Positions 1 to 8,268 of a stretch of 64,000 nt of DNA are shown piece by piece. How positions within the stretch are numbered: position 1 is the stretch's first letter; each line of letters starts with the position of its first letter. The notes below the pieces were generated by a model that searched no databases, was not told the origin of the DNA, and saw only the letters and a program-made list of their open reading frames with translations. Origin of the DNA: Terriglobia bacterium (lineage in GTDB: Bacteria > Acidobacteriota > Terriglobia > Acidiferrales > UBA7541). The stretch lies in the NCBI GenBank assembly GCA_020073705.1, contig JAIQES010000008.1, forward strand, positions 1 through 64,000, read 5' to 3'. The translations under genes were made by a program, and so were the position numbers.

Positions 1-1
1 G

Positions 2-1510
2 ACGACCTGGCAGCAGACGAATAATCCGGTGCACTCCACAGCGGGAGCGGCTTTTGCCGCGGCGAACTGTTCCACTTGCCATACGACACAGGGTTGGGAC
101 GCAGCGTCGTTCGATCACAGCATTACCGGATTTGCCTTGACCGGAACGCACATGTCCCCGGCGCCGACGCCCTGCGCCTCCTGCCACGTGAACAACAACT
201 ACACCCTCAATTCGGCGGATTGTTATGGATGCCACCAGGCGGCTTTTCTGAGCACCACGACGCTTGGCGGGTCGGTACCGAACCACGTCACGGCCGGATT
301 TCCAACCACGGCGGCGCAGTGTGCATCATGCCACCCGATTACCACCTGGGCTGCGGGAGTCTTTAATCACAGTACAACCGGTTTCCCGCTGACCAATGGG
401 CACGCAAACGTGGCCTGCACTTTGTGCCACATCAACAACAACTATTCTTTGACGATCGCGCCGACCGACTGCGGAAACTCAGGATGCCATTTGACGACTT
501 GGCAGCAGACCAACGCCCCTCCGCACTCCGCAGCCGGAACCGCATTTGCGGCAGCGAACTGTTCCACTTGCCACACGACGGTGACTTGGAACACGGCAAC
601 ATTTGACCACAGCACGACGGGATTTGCCTTGACCGGACTGCACGTTTCCCCGACGCCGACGCCCTGCATTTCCTGCCACGTGAACAACAACTACACGCTC
701 AGTTCAACAGCCTGCTACGGTTGCCACCTCGCTGCCTGGCAAAGCACCACGACGCTCGGAGGCGCGGTGCCGAATCATATTACGGCAGGGTTCCCGACAG
801 ACTGTTCGATCTGCCACTCCACTACAAATTGGACAAGCTCAAGTTTCAATCACAACACTACGACCTTCCCGTTGACCGGTGCGCATACGACCGTAGCCTG
901 CACGTCGTGCCACGTGAATAACAACTACACCACGGTGCCGACCGCTTGCTACAGTTGCCACACCGCTGCTTGGCAAAGCACCACGACCCTTGGCGGGTCT
1001 ATACCCAATCACATCACTTCCGGTTATCCAACCACATGCGCGTCGTGCCATACGACGACTTCGTGGCTAGGCGCGACTTTTGACCACAGCACAACCGCGT
1101 TTCCGCTGACCGGCGCGCACACCACGGTGGCCTGCAACCTTTGCCACACCAGTTCAACTCCGCCGCCGACCGCTTGCTACAGTTGCCACACCACCGCCTG
1201 GCAAAGCACCACGACACTTGGCGGGTCGGTGCCGAATCACATCGCTGCCGGTTACCCGACTACGTGCGCGACATGCCATACGACGACCTCGTGGCTGGGT
1301 GCGACCTTTGTTCACACACTTTTCCAGATTCCCCACCACAGCGCTACATGCGCCAACTGTCATCCCAATTCGGCTAACTATGCGACATTTTCGTGCACGG
1401 TGGGTTGTCATTCAAAGTCGAGCACGGATTCCAATCATGGTGGCGTCTCAGGGTACGTGTATTCACCCACGAGTTGCTACAATTGCCATAAGAATGGCGG
1501 AGGAGGATAA
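2..1510 (+). CDS. Multihaem c-type cytochrome, 5' end outside the window
   Basis: The frame is open from the window edge and the first residues match an internal repeat, so the start codon and signal peptide lie upstream. The visible 502 residues carry 17 CXXCH haem-binding motifs plus two wider variants (CX4CH near residue 155, CX3CH near residue 465). They sit in repeats of roughly 65-85 residues that share NNNYT and AWQSTTTLGG segments and many extra His residues that could be distal ligands. Haem would be attached outside the cytoplasmic membrane. The stop lies 3 bases before the gene for a predicted outer-membrane barrel, and five genes up to base 5523 form one closely spaced unit, which suggests an electron conduit to the cell surface. 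The electron donor and acceptor cannot be read from the sequence. The DNA-level repeats are coding repeats. Confidence 0.93.
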   Translation, partial: TTWQQTNNPVHSTAGAAFAAANCSTCHTTQGWDAASFDHSITGFALTGTHMSPAPTPCASCHVNNNYTLNSADCYGCHQAAFLSTTTLGGSVPNHVTAGFPTTAAQCASCHPITTWAAGVFNHSTTGFPLTNGHANVACTLCHINNNYSLTIAPTDCGNSGCHLTTWQQTNAPPHSAAGTAFAAANCSTCHTTVTWNTATFDHSTTGFALTGLHVSPTPTPCISCHVNNNYTLSSTACYGCHLAAWQSTTTLGGAVPNHITAGFPTDCSICHSTTNWTSSSFNHNTTTFPLTGAHTTVACTSCHVNNNYTTVPTACYSCHTAAWQSTTTLGGSIPNHITSGYPTTCASCHTTTSWLGATFDHSTTAFPLTGAHTTVACNLCHTSSTPPPTACYSCHTTAWQSTTTLGGSVPNHIAAGYPTTCATCHTTTSWLGATFVHTLFQIPHHSATCANCHPNSANYATFSCTVGCHSKSSTDSNHGGVSGYVYSPTSCYNCHKNGGGG

Positions 1511-1513
1511 CGG

Positions 1514-3244
1514 ATGAGCTGCTTTATTTTTCCGCGTGTCCTTCTCGTGGGAGCACTTCTCTTATTTGCTTCTTCGCAGATTGATGTTCGCGCTCAAAAT
1601 GCGCCGGAGCGGGATATTTTCCATGTCAAGTACATCGCCGACGGCTCCATCTATCTGGATGCGGGTCGCAATGCCGGCCTGGAGGAAGGCATGATCTTGC
1701 ACGCCGTGCATGCGGACCCTGCCGGCGGGACGACCGAGTCTGTGCGCTTTCGAAAAGACGCCCCCATTGGCGATCTCCGGATTTTTTCCGTGGCCGACTC
1801 ATCCTCTGCGGCCGAAATCATAAAATCGCGAGAAGATTTGGTAGTGGGTGACATTGCCTACCTGGATCCCGAAAGTATCCACCTTCGGAAGGACAAGAGC
1901 AACGCAGTCGAATCCGAAAACTATCCCGTCGTCGTCACTTTTTCGTATGGGGATCCATTGGATGAGGAGGTCCGGGCAACGACGGTCTCGAGAAAAGAGG
2001 CCCCCATTGATAACCAGATGCGTGGCCGAATCGGATTGGATCTGGGGACTCTTTCAGAACCCGGAGGTCTCAGCTCACGACAAGTGGGGTTCATGGTGCA
2101 GGCCGACATGAGCCGCATTGGGGGCACGCATTGGAATTTTAAAGGTTACTGGCGGAGCCGTTTGAATACGCAAAGCACAGGCGCCTTCGGCGCAACCACG
2201 CCAATTACGCTGACCGACTTGATCAACCGAACCTACCACCTGGGACTTTTTTACCAGAATCCTGACTCTGTCATCACGATGGGTGTCGGACGTCTCTATT
2301 TGCCATATGCGCCCAGCTTGAGCACGATTGACGGCGGCTATATCGGACGCAGACTCACGCAAACCATAACCATTGGCGTGTTCGGCGGCTCAACACCTGA
2401 TCCCACGTCCTGGAGTTATAGCCCGAACCAACACATCGCCGGAACCTTCATCAACTATGAAAAGGGAGACTTCGAACACCGGCGGCTCAATAGCACGTTT
2501 GGGTTGGCCATGACTAGCATTCAATGGCATGTCGCGCGCGAGTTCGCTTTCTTCGAAAATATGGCTTCGCTAAGCCGCACTTTTTCCGTTTACAATTCGC
2601 TTCAGGCCGATGCCGCCCGGACCACGCCCGGGGGCGCTTCCTACAGCACCGGAATCACGCAGAGTTTCACGAGTGTGCGATATCAGCCCATCAAGCTGTT
2701 GACCTTCAATCTCAATCACAATTACCTGCGCAATTTGCCTACGTTTAACCCAGCCCTAATCAGCACGGGCCTGCTGGATCAGTATCTTTTCCAGGGTCTC
2801 AGCGGCGGGGTGCGTGTGGAATTCCCATATCAAATCGCAGTGTCCACCGATATCGGTCGCAGCAAGAACAGCACCGATAGAGCATCGTCCTGGAATCAGA
2901 TGTACGGCGTTAATTTTGGGAGAATCCGAAACACCGGTTTGCGATTGGACCTCCGGTACACGAAATTCAATAGCTCTTTCGGGCAGGGAACTTACGAGTT
3001 TGTTTCATTGTCCAGAAATCTTTCGGAGCGGTTGCGCGTTCAGGTGCAAGGTGGGGTGCAGCATCTCAATTCCAGTCTTAGCTCGAACTCGAATTCAAGA
3101 TTCGTGACCGGGACCGTGGATTGGACTATCGGGCCGCGCTATTTTTTTGAAGGGCTGTACAGTTGGAACACCGGCACATCAATGAATTACCGCCAGATGA
3201 ATTTGACTTTCGGATATCGGTTTGGAGGATTCCGCCCCAAATGA
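1514..3244 (+). CDS. Predicted outer-membrane beta-barrel protein of the cytochrome operon
   Basis: 576 residues with an N-terminal signal peptide (hydrophobic core at residues 9-20, likely cleavage near the AQ at 27-28). Residues ~35-120 form a small domain containing DAGRNAGLEEGM, of the kind seen in FlgT-like or stator-type exported domains. From ~165 to the end there is alternating polar/hydrophobic sequence rich in Tyr, Asn and Gly, as in transmembrane beta strands, ending in an aromatic-rich strand (YRFGGF) near the C-terminus. No enzyme motif is seen. The gene follows the multihaem cytochrome by 3 bases, with GGAGG inside the upstream gene's end, and its stop overlaps the next start (ATGA). 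By analogy with porin-cytochrome conduits it may hold the cytochrome in the outer membrane; this is an inference, not a family match. Confidence 0.75.
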   Translation: MSCFIFPRVLLVGALLLFASSQIDVRAQNAPERDIFHVKYIADGSIYLDAGRNAGLEEGMILHAVHADPAGGTTESVRFRKDAPIGDLRIFSVADSSSAAEIIKSREDLVVGDIAYLDPESIHLRKDKSNAVESENYPVVVTFSYGDPLDEEVRATTVSRKEAPIDNQMRGRIGLDLGTLSEPGGLSSRQVGFMVQADMSRIGGTHWNFKGYWRSRLNTQSTGAFGATTPITLTDLINRTYHLGLFYQNPDSVITMGVGRLYLPYAPSLSTIDGGYIGRRLTQTITIGVFGGSTPDPTSWSYSPNQHIAGTFINYEKGDFEHRRLNSTFGLAMTSIQWHVAREFAFFENMASLSRTFSVYNSLQADAARTTPGGASYSTGITQSFTSVRYQPIKLLTFNLNHNYLRNLPTFNPALISTGLLDQYLFQGLSGGVRVEFPYQIAVSTDIGRSKNSTDRASSWNQMYGVNFGRIRNTGLRLDLRYTKFNSSFGQGTYEFVSLSRNLSERLRVQVQGGVQHLNSSLSSNSNSRFVTGTVDWTIGPRYFFEGLYSWNTGTSMNYRQMNLTFGYRFGGFRPK

Positions 3245-4098
3245 GCCAGAGCGTCCGCCAGACCGGGAAATCCGCCCGAACCACCACTCGGCCTAAATGG
3301 TGGTGTGCCGTGGCGCTGGTTGGTGCGTTCGCGGTCATGAGCGGGCCTTGCGCTGCCCAGGCCCCGGCGGATGGGGGTGCTGCCTCCCCCTCGCTCGATG
3401 CCCTGGCGCGCACGAGGAAACAGGTTCAAGAATATTTCGAAGGGTTTTCCGACCTGACCTGTAAAGAGTCTGTTACGCAGCTCGTATTGAATGGAAGCGG
3501 CAGAACGATCTATCGGGAGAACTCGGCCTACGATTATCAATTTCAAACAAGCCAGCAGAACGGTATATGGAAATTTAATGAGACGCGGGAGTCTCGCAAT
3601 CCCGCTTTTCGTGATCCGGCCCGGACGTTGCTCGTGACCACCGGATTTGCCAGCCTGCTCCTCGTGGCGCATCCCATGTACGAGGCTAGCTATGAGTTCG
3701 AACCCGATGGCGCCGAAACGATCGGGGGAGTGTCCTACCTTAGGATTCGCTTCAAGCCCATTCCTGGTGCAACTTCGCCGGCGTCACTCCGTCTGCGCGG
3801 AAGAAATTACCCGTTGCCCTTGTCCGGCACGCTTTGGATCGAACCCCAATCCGGCGCAGTCGTAAAGCTTGAGGCCACGGTAGATTCCAGCTTGAGCGAT
3901 ATCGGACTGGCCGGCATGCACAGTGAAGTCCATTTTGCGTTACATCAATTCCACGAACAGGAAGAGACAGTGTGGGTTCCAGAGTCGGCTACAATTGATG
4001 TCGAGACGCCGCGCCAGCACTGGCGTAATCTCCATCGTTTCACGGCCTACAAGAGATTTAACGTCAACGTTCATGAGGAGATTGGTCAAACCCAATGA
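3241..4098 (+). CDS. Exported protein of unknown function in the cytochrome operon
   Basis: 285 residues from an ATG that overlaps the upstream stop (ATGA); a farther in-frame start exists inside the upstream gene but would delete the coupling and the signal peptide. Residues 1-40 are a basic segment followed by a hydrophobic core and an AQA cleavage-like site. The remainder is beta-rich, with no Cys pairs and no catalytic motif that I recognise; the layout resembles LolA-like or outer-membrane-associated exported proteins frequent in Acidobacteria. The stop overlaps the next start (ATGA), so it is translated together with the barrel protein and the b-type cytochrome-like protein. A structural or assembly role in the conduit is plausible but unproven. 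Confidence 0.7.
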   Translation: MSQSVRQTGKSARTTTRPKWWCAVALVGAFAVMSGPCAAQAPADGGAASPSLDALARTRKQVQEYFEGFSDLTCKESVTQLVLNGSGRTIYRENSAYDYQFQTSQQNGIWKFNETRESRNPAFRDPARTLLVTTGFASLLLVAHPMYEASYEFEPDGAETIGGVSYLRIRFKPIPGATSPASLRLRGRNYPLPLSGTLWIEPQSGAVVKLEATVDSSLSDIGLAGMHSEVHFALHQFHEQEETVWVPESATIDVETPRQHWRNLHRFTAYKRFNVNVHEEIGQTQ

Positions 4099-5036
4099 GT
4101 CAATCAGCGACAGTACAAGCTGCCATTTTCAGCAAAGATGCCTCGAAGAGGAAGCACCGCCATCGACTGGCGGCCGGCTGGATTGTGTCCATGGCGTTTG
4201 TCGCCTCATTCGCCATATACGGATTCGACTACTACACGCTCGGTTCGAGCGAGCGGCCATTCTCGCCCAAGCACGCCTTGTTGCGGCCCAGCGGCGCCAT
4301 TGGCGTAAACCTGGGCATTCTCGGCGTGCTCCTGTTTTTCTTGATTTATCTTTATCCTCTCCGCAAACGCTGGGGATGGCTTGGACGCCAGGGAAATTCG
4401 CGGCATTGGCTCGATTTCCACGTTATCCTGGGCACCGCCGCGCCAATGGTGATCGCGCTGCACTCTTCGTTCAAGTTCGGCGGGATCGCCGGAATGGCTT
4501 TTTGGATCATGACGGCGGTCACGCTCAGCGGCTTTATCGGCCGATATTTGTATTCGCAAATCCCGCGAACCTTGAACGCCGCCGAGCTTTCCATCAAGGA
4601 GATTCAGGAAATGGAAGTCAGGCTCCGATGGGATGCGGAGGAAAAGCACGAAAAAATCGGCACCGACCTTATCGATTTGTTTGCATTGCCGTCGCCGGCT
4701 CAAGTCGCTCACATATCGATGGTGGCCGCCCTCGGCTGGATGATCTGGCTCGATCTCAAGCGGCCGTTTCAAGTGTCGTGGCTGCGCTTGAGGGCCGGAG
4801 GCTTCGGGGCGTGGCTCGTCTCACTATTTGGAATTCTGCGGACGCGCAATCCCCAGTTGGAGCGCGCCATTTGCATTGCGCGGAGGCAGGCGTCGCTGTC
4901 CAAGCGCGTCCTGTTCCTCTCTCGGACGAAGCAGGTTTTTAATCTCTGGCATGTTGTCCATCGCCCGTTTAGTTATTCCTTTGCCATACTTGCCATTCTG
5001 CATATTGTGGTAGTGCTGGGGATGGGGTACAGGTAA
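4095..5036 (+). CDS. Polytopic membrane protein, b-type cytochrome-like
   Basis: 313 residues with hydrophobic segments near 25-45, 66-90, 107-128, 131-155, 205-222 and 290-311. His residues sit at membrane positions expected of b-haem ligands: HWLDFH and ALH around the third segment, WHVVH before the last segment and ILH within it. This fits a cytochrome b561/ferric-reductase-type fold that passes electrons across the inner membrane. A charged loop of about 50 residues (EIQEMEVRLRWDAEEKHEK region) lies between the two halves. The start overlaps the previous stop (ATGA) and the next gene starts 16 bases after the stop. Together with the cytochrome and barrel this suggests a quinol-to-surface route. 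The haem content is inferred from His placement only. Confidence 0.65.
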   Translation: MSQSATVQAAIFSKDASKRKHRHRLAAGWIVSMAFVASFAIYGFDYYTLGSSERPFSPKHALLRPSGAIGVNLGILGVLLFFLIYLYPLRKRWGWLGRQGNSRHWLDFHVILGTAAPMVIALHSSFKFGGIAGMAFWIMTAVTLSGFIGRYLYSQIPRTLNAAELSIKEIQEMEVRLRWDAEEKHEKIGTDLIDLFALPSPAQVAHISMVAALGWMIWLDLKRPFQVSWLRLRAGGFGAWLVSLFGILRTRNPQLERAICIARRQASLSKRVLFLSRTKQVFNLWHVVHRPFSYSFAILAILHIVVVLGMGYR

Positions 5037-5052
5037 GTGGAAGGAGATCTCG

Positions 5053-5523
5053 ATGAAGCACGCCGCTCTTTATTTCACTCTTCTTGCCATGCTCGTTTTC
5101 TCCGGAGGGTGCAAAAAGCAGGAAAGCGATTCCGACGGTATTCGTGCGGGCATCAATCAACACCTTACTTCCTTGAATTCTCTAAATCTGAGTGCGATGG
5201 ACATGAATATCACCAGCGTCTCTATTCAGGGCAACCAGGCTCAGGCACATGTGGAGTTTCGACCGAAGACCGGAGCGCCTCAAGGCGCCGGCATGCTGGT
5301 CGCCTATTCACTCAAAAAGCAAAACGGCAAGTGGGTCGTCCAAGATAGCGTGCCCGCCGGAGGAATGATCGAGCATCCCGCGCCGGGCCAAAATCCTCAC
5401 CTCAATTCGCCGTCGCCGACCACTCTGCCCAGCTTCAAGGATCTCGTGAATTCTGGGTCCGGCAGTCCGCTGCCTCCAGGACATCCCCCAGTGAAACCAC
5501 AGGGAAACATGCCTCCGCAGTAG
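5053..5523 (+). CDS. Small lipoprotein at the end of the cytochrome operon
   Basis: 156 residues starting at ATG 5053 behind a clear AAGGAG site. The N-terminus is a type II signal peptide with the lipobox FSGGC and the modified Cys at residue 20. The mature part is a short alpha/beta domain (residues ~30-100) with a KWVVQDS segment resembling DUF4864- or nuclear-transport-factor-type exported domains, followed by a Pro-rich tail (residues ~110-156) with no repeats. It is the last gene of the five-gene unit and faces a convergent gene 53 bases away. Function is not recognised; a periplasmic accessory role is likely from context. Confidence 0.7.
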   Translation: MKHAALYFTLLAMLVFSGGCKKQESDSDGIRAGINQHLTSLNSLNLSAMDMNITSVSIQGNQAQAHVEFRPKTGAPQGAGMLVAYSLKKQNGKWVVQDSVPAGGMIEHPAPGQNPHLNSPSPTTLPSFKDLVNSGSGSPLPPGHPPVKPQGNMPPQ

Positions 5524-5576
5524 TCTTTCCTTCTTTTTGGATTATTTCACCGCAGCGAGATGGAAATGCGGGCAGA

Positions 5577-6938
5577 TTAGACGTGAACCAGAGCGCTCTG
5601 CTTTGCTTCGCTGCTTCCCTCGGTCGTCATGTCGCGCATTCCGACCTGGACGCCAATTTTCTTGAGGAAGGCTGTAGGAGCCTCGCCACCTGCGAAGATC
5701 CAGACAAAATCGTTGGGAATTTCCTGCAATTTTCCGCCGACATCGAGGATTGCGGACTTTTCCGTAAACTCGACTGGATTGGAGTTGAAGATTACCTGGA
5801 TTTTTCCTTTTCGCATGCTTTCTTCCATGCGCTTTTCGTTTCGGTCTTTGAGCCGGGTGAAACATTCCTTTCGATAGGAGACCGTAACCTTGTTGCCAAT
5901 CTGGTGAGCAAGCCCCATGGCGGCCTCGACGGCGCTGTCGCCGCCACCGACGATGAGTATATTCTTGTTCACGTAATGGTCGGTTTCGATTAATCGATAC
6001 ATGACTTTCGGCAATTCCTCTCCCTTGACGCCAAGTTTTCGCGGACTGCCCCCCTTGCCGATTGCCAGGACCACGGTGCGGGCGCGATATTGGCCCTTGG
6101 CGGTCACAACATCAAAAATGCCATCTCCTCCCTTTTTGATTTCTTCGACTTTTTCGCCGCCGCGAAATTTAAAATCGACTTTGTGCAGCACCTCGTTCCA
6201 GACGGACAAGAGATCTTCCTTGGAAAGTTCCGTCTTCCTGAATTTTCCGTAAATGGGGAGTTCGACGGGGCTCGTCAAGACCAATTTTTGGCGCGGATAT
6301 TTCGCTACAGTGCCGCCGATTTCACTCTCATCTATGGTGAGATAATTCAGTTTTCGTTCGATTGCTCGCAGCGAAGCGCTGATTCCTCCGGGACCCGCGC
6401 CCACGATAAGCGCATCGAGGAGGTCCGGCGCCGGTCTGGCGCCTCGCAACCCCGGGATTCTCATCGCGATTGTATCGATGCAGTCGCGTCCCTGGTTCAC
6501 GGCATTCTTGATCAGCGCCAATCCACCAAGCTCCCCAACGATAAACATGTTTGAAACGCTCGTCTCATATTCTGGCGTCAGGTGCGGCATATCCGCTCCC
6601 ATGCTCGGGTTTGCCATCACCATCGTAATGGCCCCGACGGGGCATGCCTCCGCGCACAGGCTGTGGCCGATGCACTTGTATCCGTTGACGATGACCGCTT
6701 GGCCCGCGAGTATTGCAAGGACATCTCCCTCGGGACAAACCGTCGTGCATGTCGCGCAGCCGATGCAATGCGTTGTGTCAATATGCGGATGCTGCGATCG
6801 GGGCCCGTCCGAACGCAGGCTTCCTTTTTTCACGGCTTCGTGAGCACGAGCCTCCCGCTCCTTTTGTTTCTTGAGGTATCGCCGCACAAAAAACATCGTA
6901 ACGATCACAGCGATTAGGAGTCCGACAAGGTTATTCAC
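5577..6938 (-). CDS. Membrane-anchored ferredoxin-FAD/NAD(P) oxidoreductase
   Basis: 453 residues from a GTG at 6938. Residues 5-20 form a single transmembrane segment. Residues 50-110 are a 2[4Fe-4S] ferredoxin-like domain: C58, C61, C64, C68 for cluster I; cluster II has C89, H92, C95, C99, so its second Cys is replaced by His. Residues ~160-440 are a thioredoxin-reductase-like flavoprotein with an FAD dinucleotide motif (GAGPGG) and a second nucleotide motif (GGGDSAVEAA), but no CxxC redox disulfide. It resembles YpdA/YumC-like proteins fused to ferredoxin. It would move electrons between NAD(P)H and an Fe-S partner at the inner face of the membrane. It converges on the cytochrome operon, so a functional link is possible but not shown. 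Confidence 0.85.
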   Translation of the reverse strand: MNNLVGLLIAVIVTMFFVRRYLKKQKEREARAHEAVKKGSLRSDGPRSQHPHIDTTHCIGCATCTTVCPEGDVLAILAGQAVIVNGYKCIGHSLCAEACPVGAITMVMANPSMGADMPHLTPEYETSVSNMFIVGELGGLALIKNAVNQGRDCIDTIAMRIPGLRGARPAPDLLDALIVGAGPGGISASLRAIERKLNYLTIDESEIGGTVAKYPRQKLVLTSPVELPIYGKFRKTELSKEDLLSVWNEVLHKVDFKFRGGEKVEEIKKGGDGIFDVVTAKGQYRARTVVLAIGKGGSPRKLGVKGEELPKVMYRLIETDHYVNKNILIVGGGDSAVEAAMGLAHQIGNKVTVSYRKECFTRLKDRNEKRMEESMRKGKIQVIFNSNPVEFTEKSAILDVGGKLQEIPNDFVWIFAGGEAPTAFLKKIGVQVGMRDMTTEGSSEAKQSALVHV

Positions 6939-7135
6939 AATGGGATTTTCTCATAAGGGACGAAGGAATACATCTCTGCCATGGAAGAATTGTGCCGAGA
7001 GCGGCATGGAATGATTCGCAGGACCCATGTCGCGGCTGGGTGGGCATAAGATTGGGGACAGCGAGGAAAACGCGGTTTCGGAGAATCAGAATCTAAGGCA
7101 GCTAACTCAGTGATAAGATTGCAGAAACCAACTGC

Positions 7136-7262
7136 GCGCCCGTAGCTCACCTGGATAGAGCATCTTCCTTCGAACAATGAGGTAACGTCACTTAAGCGCA
7201 GGAACCGCCGCCACTTAGCTCTAGGGGCCCACCGCTGAATTGCCCCGGAGCTGCCCCCTACA
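7136..7262 (+). repeat. tRNA-Arg 5'-half fragment plus flank, left copy of a long direct repeat
   Basis: The first ~38 bases match the 5' half of a tRNA-Arg gene: acceptor GCGCCCG, D-arm GCTCACCTGGATAGAGC and the anticodon region CCTTCGAA (anticodon TCG). The sequence leaves the tRNA after TTCGAA, so there is no T-arm and no functional tRNA. The copy at 31100 has the same tRNA part and continues in parallel for about 90 further bases with scattered substitutions. This pattern (tRNA fragment plus element end, direct orientation) is what attachment sites of integrative elements look like. This copy has more changes in the tRNA part (GCTCACC, ATCTTCC) than the right copy. Confidence 0.75.
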
Positions 7263-7313
7263 AGAGCCGCGAAGGTGCGTTTTATGGCTCCTTCTCTTGG
7301 TCGGCTGGGCGGC

Positions 7314-7347
7314 ACACCAAGAGATTCGAACTCCTAACCTTCTGTTA
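7314..7347 (-). other. Possible tRNA 3'-half fragment (T-arm like)
   Basis: On the minus strand this stretch reads GGTTAGGAGTTCGAATCTCT followed by TGGTGTGCC. AGGAG-TTCGAAT-CTCTT can form a T-arm, and the following bases look like a decayed acceptor 3' strand. Pairing with the GCGCCCG acceptor 175 bases away is poor, and the orientation is opposite to that fragment, so the two cannot make one tRNA. It is best read as a scrambled remnant of the same or another tRNA attachment site. Confidence 0.35.
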
Positions 7348-8007
7348 TTTGTGGCAACCAACTTCAACGTTGATCCGGTTGCTTACGAGCCAAAAAGCAT
7401 CCAAGTTCCGCCGCTCGATGACCCGATAATTGACTTAACTTTAGATCGAACGGTCTTCCGCTCGATACTCACTCAGTCGGGACTAGGGGCGAATTGCACC
7501 CCAAACTTCCACGTCTGGTTATCGGATGGCGTTGCAACCGCCCCCAAATCACACCTAACAAGTACCGCACACCGGATTGCTCTGTTTCATCCACGCGTGT
7601 GAGGATTTAGCACAATTCGATAAGACAAAGCATGAACGATACGGGCCAATATCCTGAAACAAGAAAGGTGGACTGAGGAGAACTAAGTATCGTCTCCTTC
7701 ATTGAGGACCCATATGGCCAGGCATCGGAAGCACCGCATCTCCACTCCAAAAACACGAAGAAGGCCCGTGGCTCGGGCCAAGACTGAAACGACTGCCAGG
7801 GAGGTCGCCGCAAGGGCTGCGACGGTGAAGCCGCCGACTGACCAGCCCGAGTTTTTGTACCACGGCGAGTGAGAGGGTTTAAATCGGCACCGAAGACAAT
7901 CGACCCGTGTTCTGTCAGACTTTAAGGATGCATGTTTCACATTGAATCGCACATGTACTTCGGGGAGCTATACCCCATCTTCCCCATCCGCCAGGATTGA
8001 TCCGTCA
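7348..8007. other. Stretch without a convincing gene between the att-like repeat and the EPS cluster
   Basis: No frame here has both a ribosome binding site and a recognisable protein. A short minus-strand reading ending at 7473 (WKFGVQFAPSPD then stop) resembles the C-terminal tails often seen on integrases next to tRNA genes, but only about 20 residues are readable. A minus-strand frame at 7683-7952 encodes a hydrophobic stretch but lacks a Shine-Dalgarno site. The region is probably decayed integration debris. Confidence 0.4.
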
Positions 8008-8121
8008 CCTCTTGTGTACCAATTTGAGACATAAGGATTAATAACATGTATACCGGCATCTTCCTCATGTTCTAGGATCATCGTGTCGCCTCATATGTAC
8101 CAGTTTGAAACAAGAGAATTA
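8008..8121 (+). repeat. Two imperfect direct repeats, about 32 bp each
   Basis: The units at about 8008-8041 and 8088-8121 share the core TGTACCARTTTGARACA followed by an AAGRATTAA-like end, spaced 80 bases start to start. They lie 150 bases upstream of the first exopolysaccharide gene. They could be regulator sites for the cluster or leftover terminal repeats of an insertion sequence (IS21-type ends contain such repeated units). Nothing in the sequence decides between these. Confidence 0.5.
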
Positions 8122-8268
8122 AGAGGTGCAGTCAGGTGCGGGAATGGCGAATAAGGAATGATCTATGGCTCTCAGTATGGGGGAGCAATATGGGGTTGAG
8201 CTCCTGCAATATCCGCGCTTGACACCGCAAATGTCGTTCGTTCGGACTTTTGGAACCCATAGGGTGCA

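Noticed and set aside
100-1300. Regular DNA repeats that could be taken for a CRISPR or satellite array
   Set aside because: The repeats are in frame, encode CXXCH cytochrome modules, vary at silent sites and lack uniform spacers.
3187-3672. 161-residue minus-strand reading frame
   Set aside because: It is opposite two well-supported exported-protein genes and has an Arg-rich composition typical of a frame shadow.
7683-7952. Minus-strand 89-residue hydrophobic reading frame
   Set aside because: No Shine-Dalgarno site, GTG start, no family pattern, and it lies in decayed intergenic DNA.
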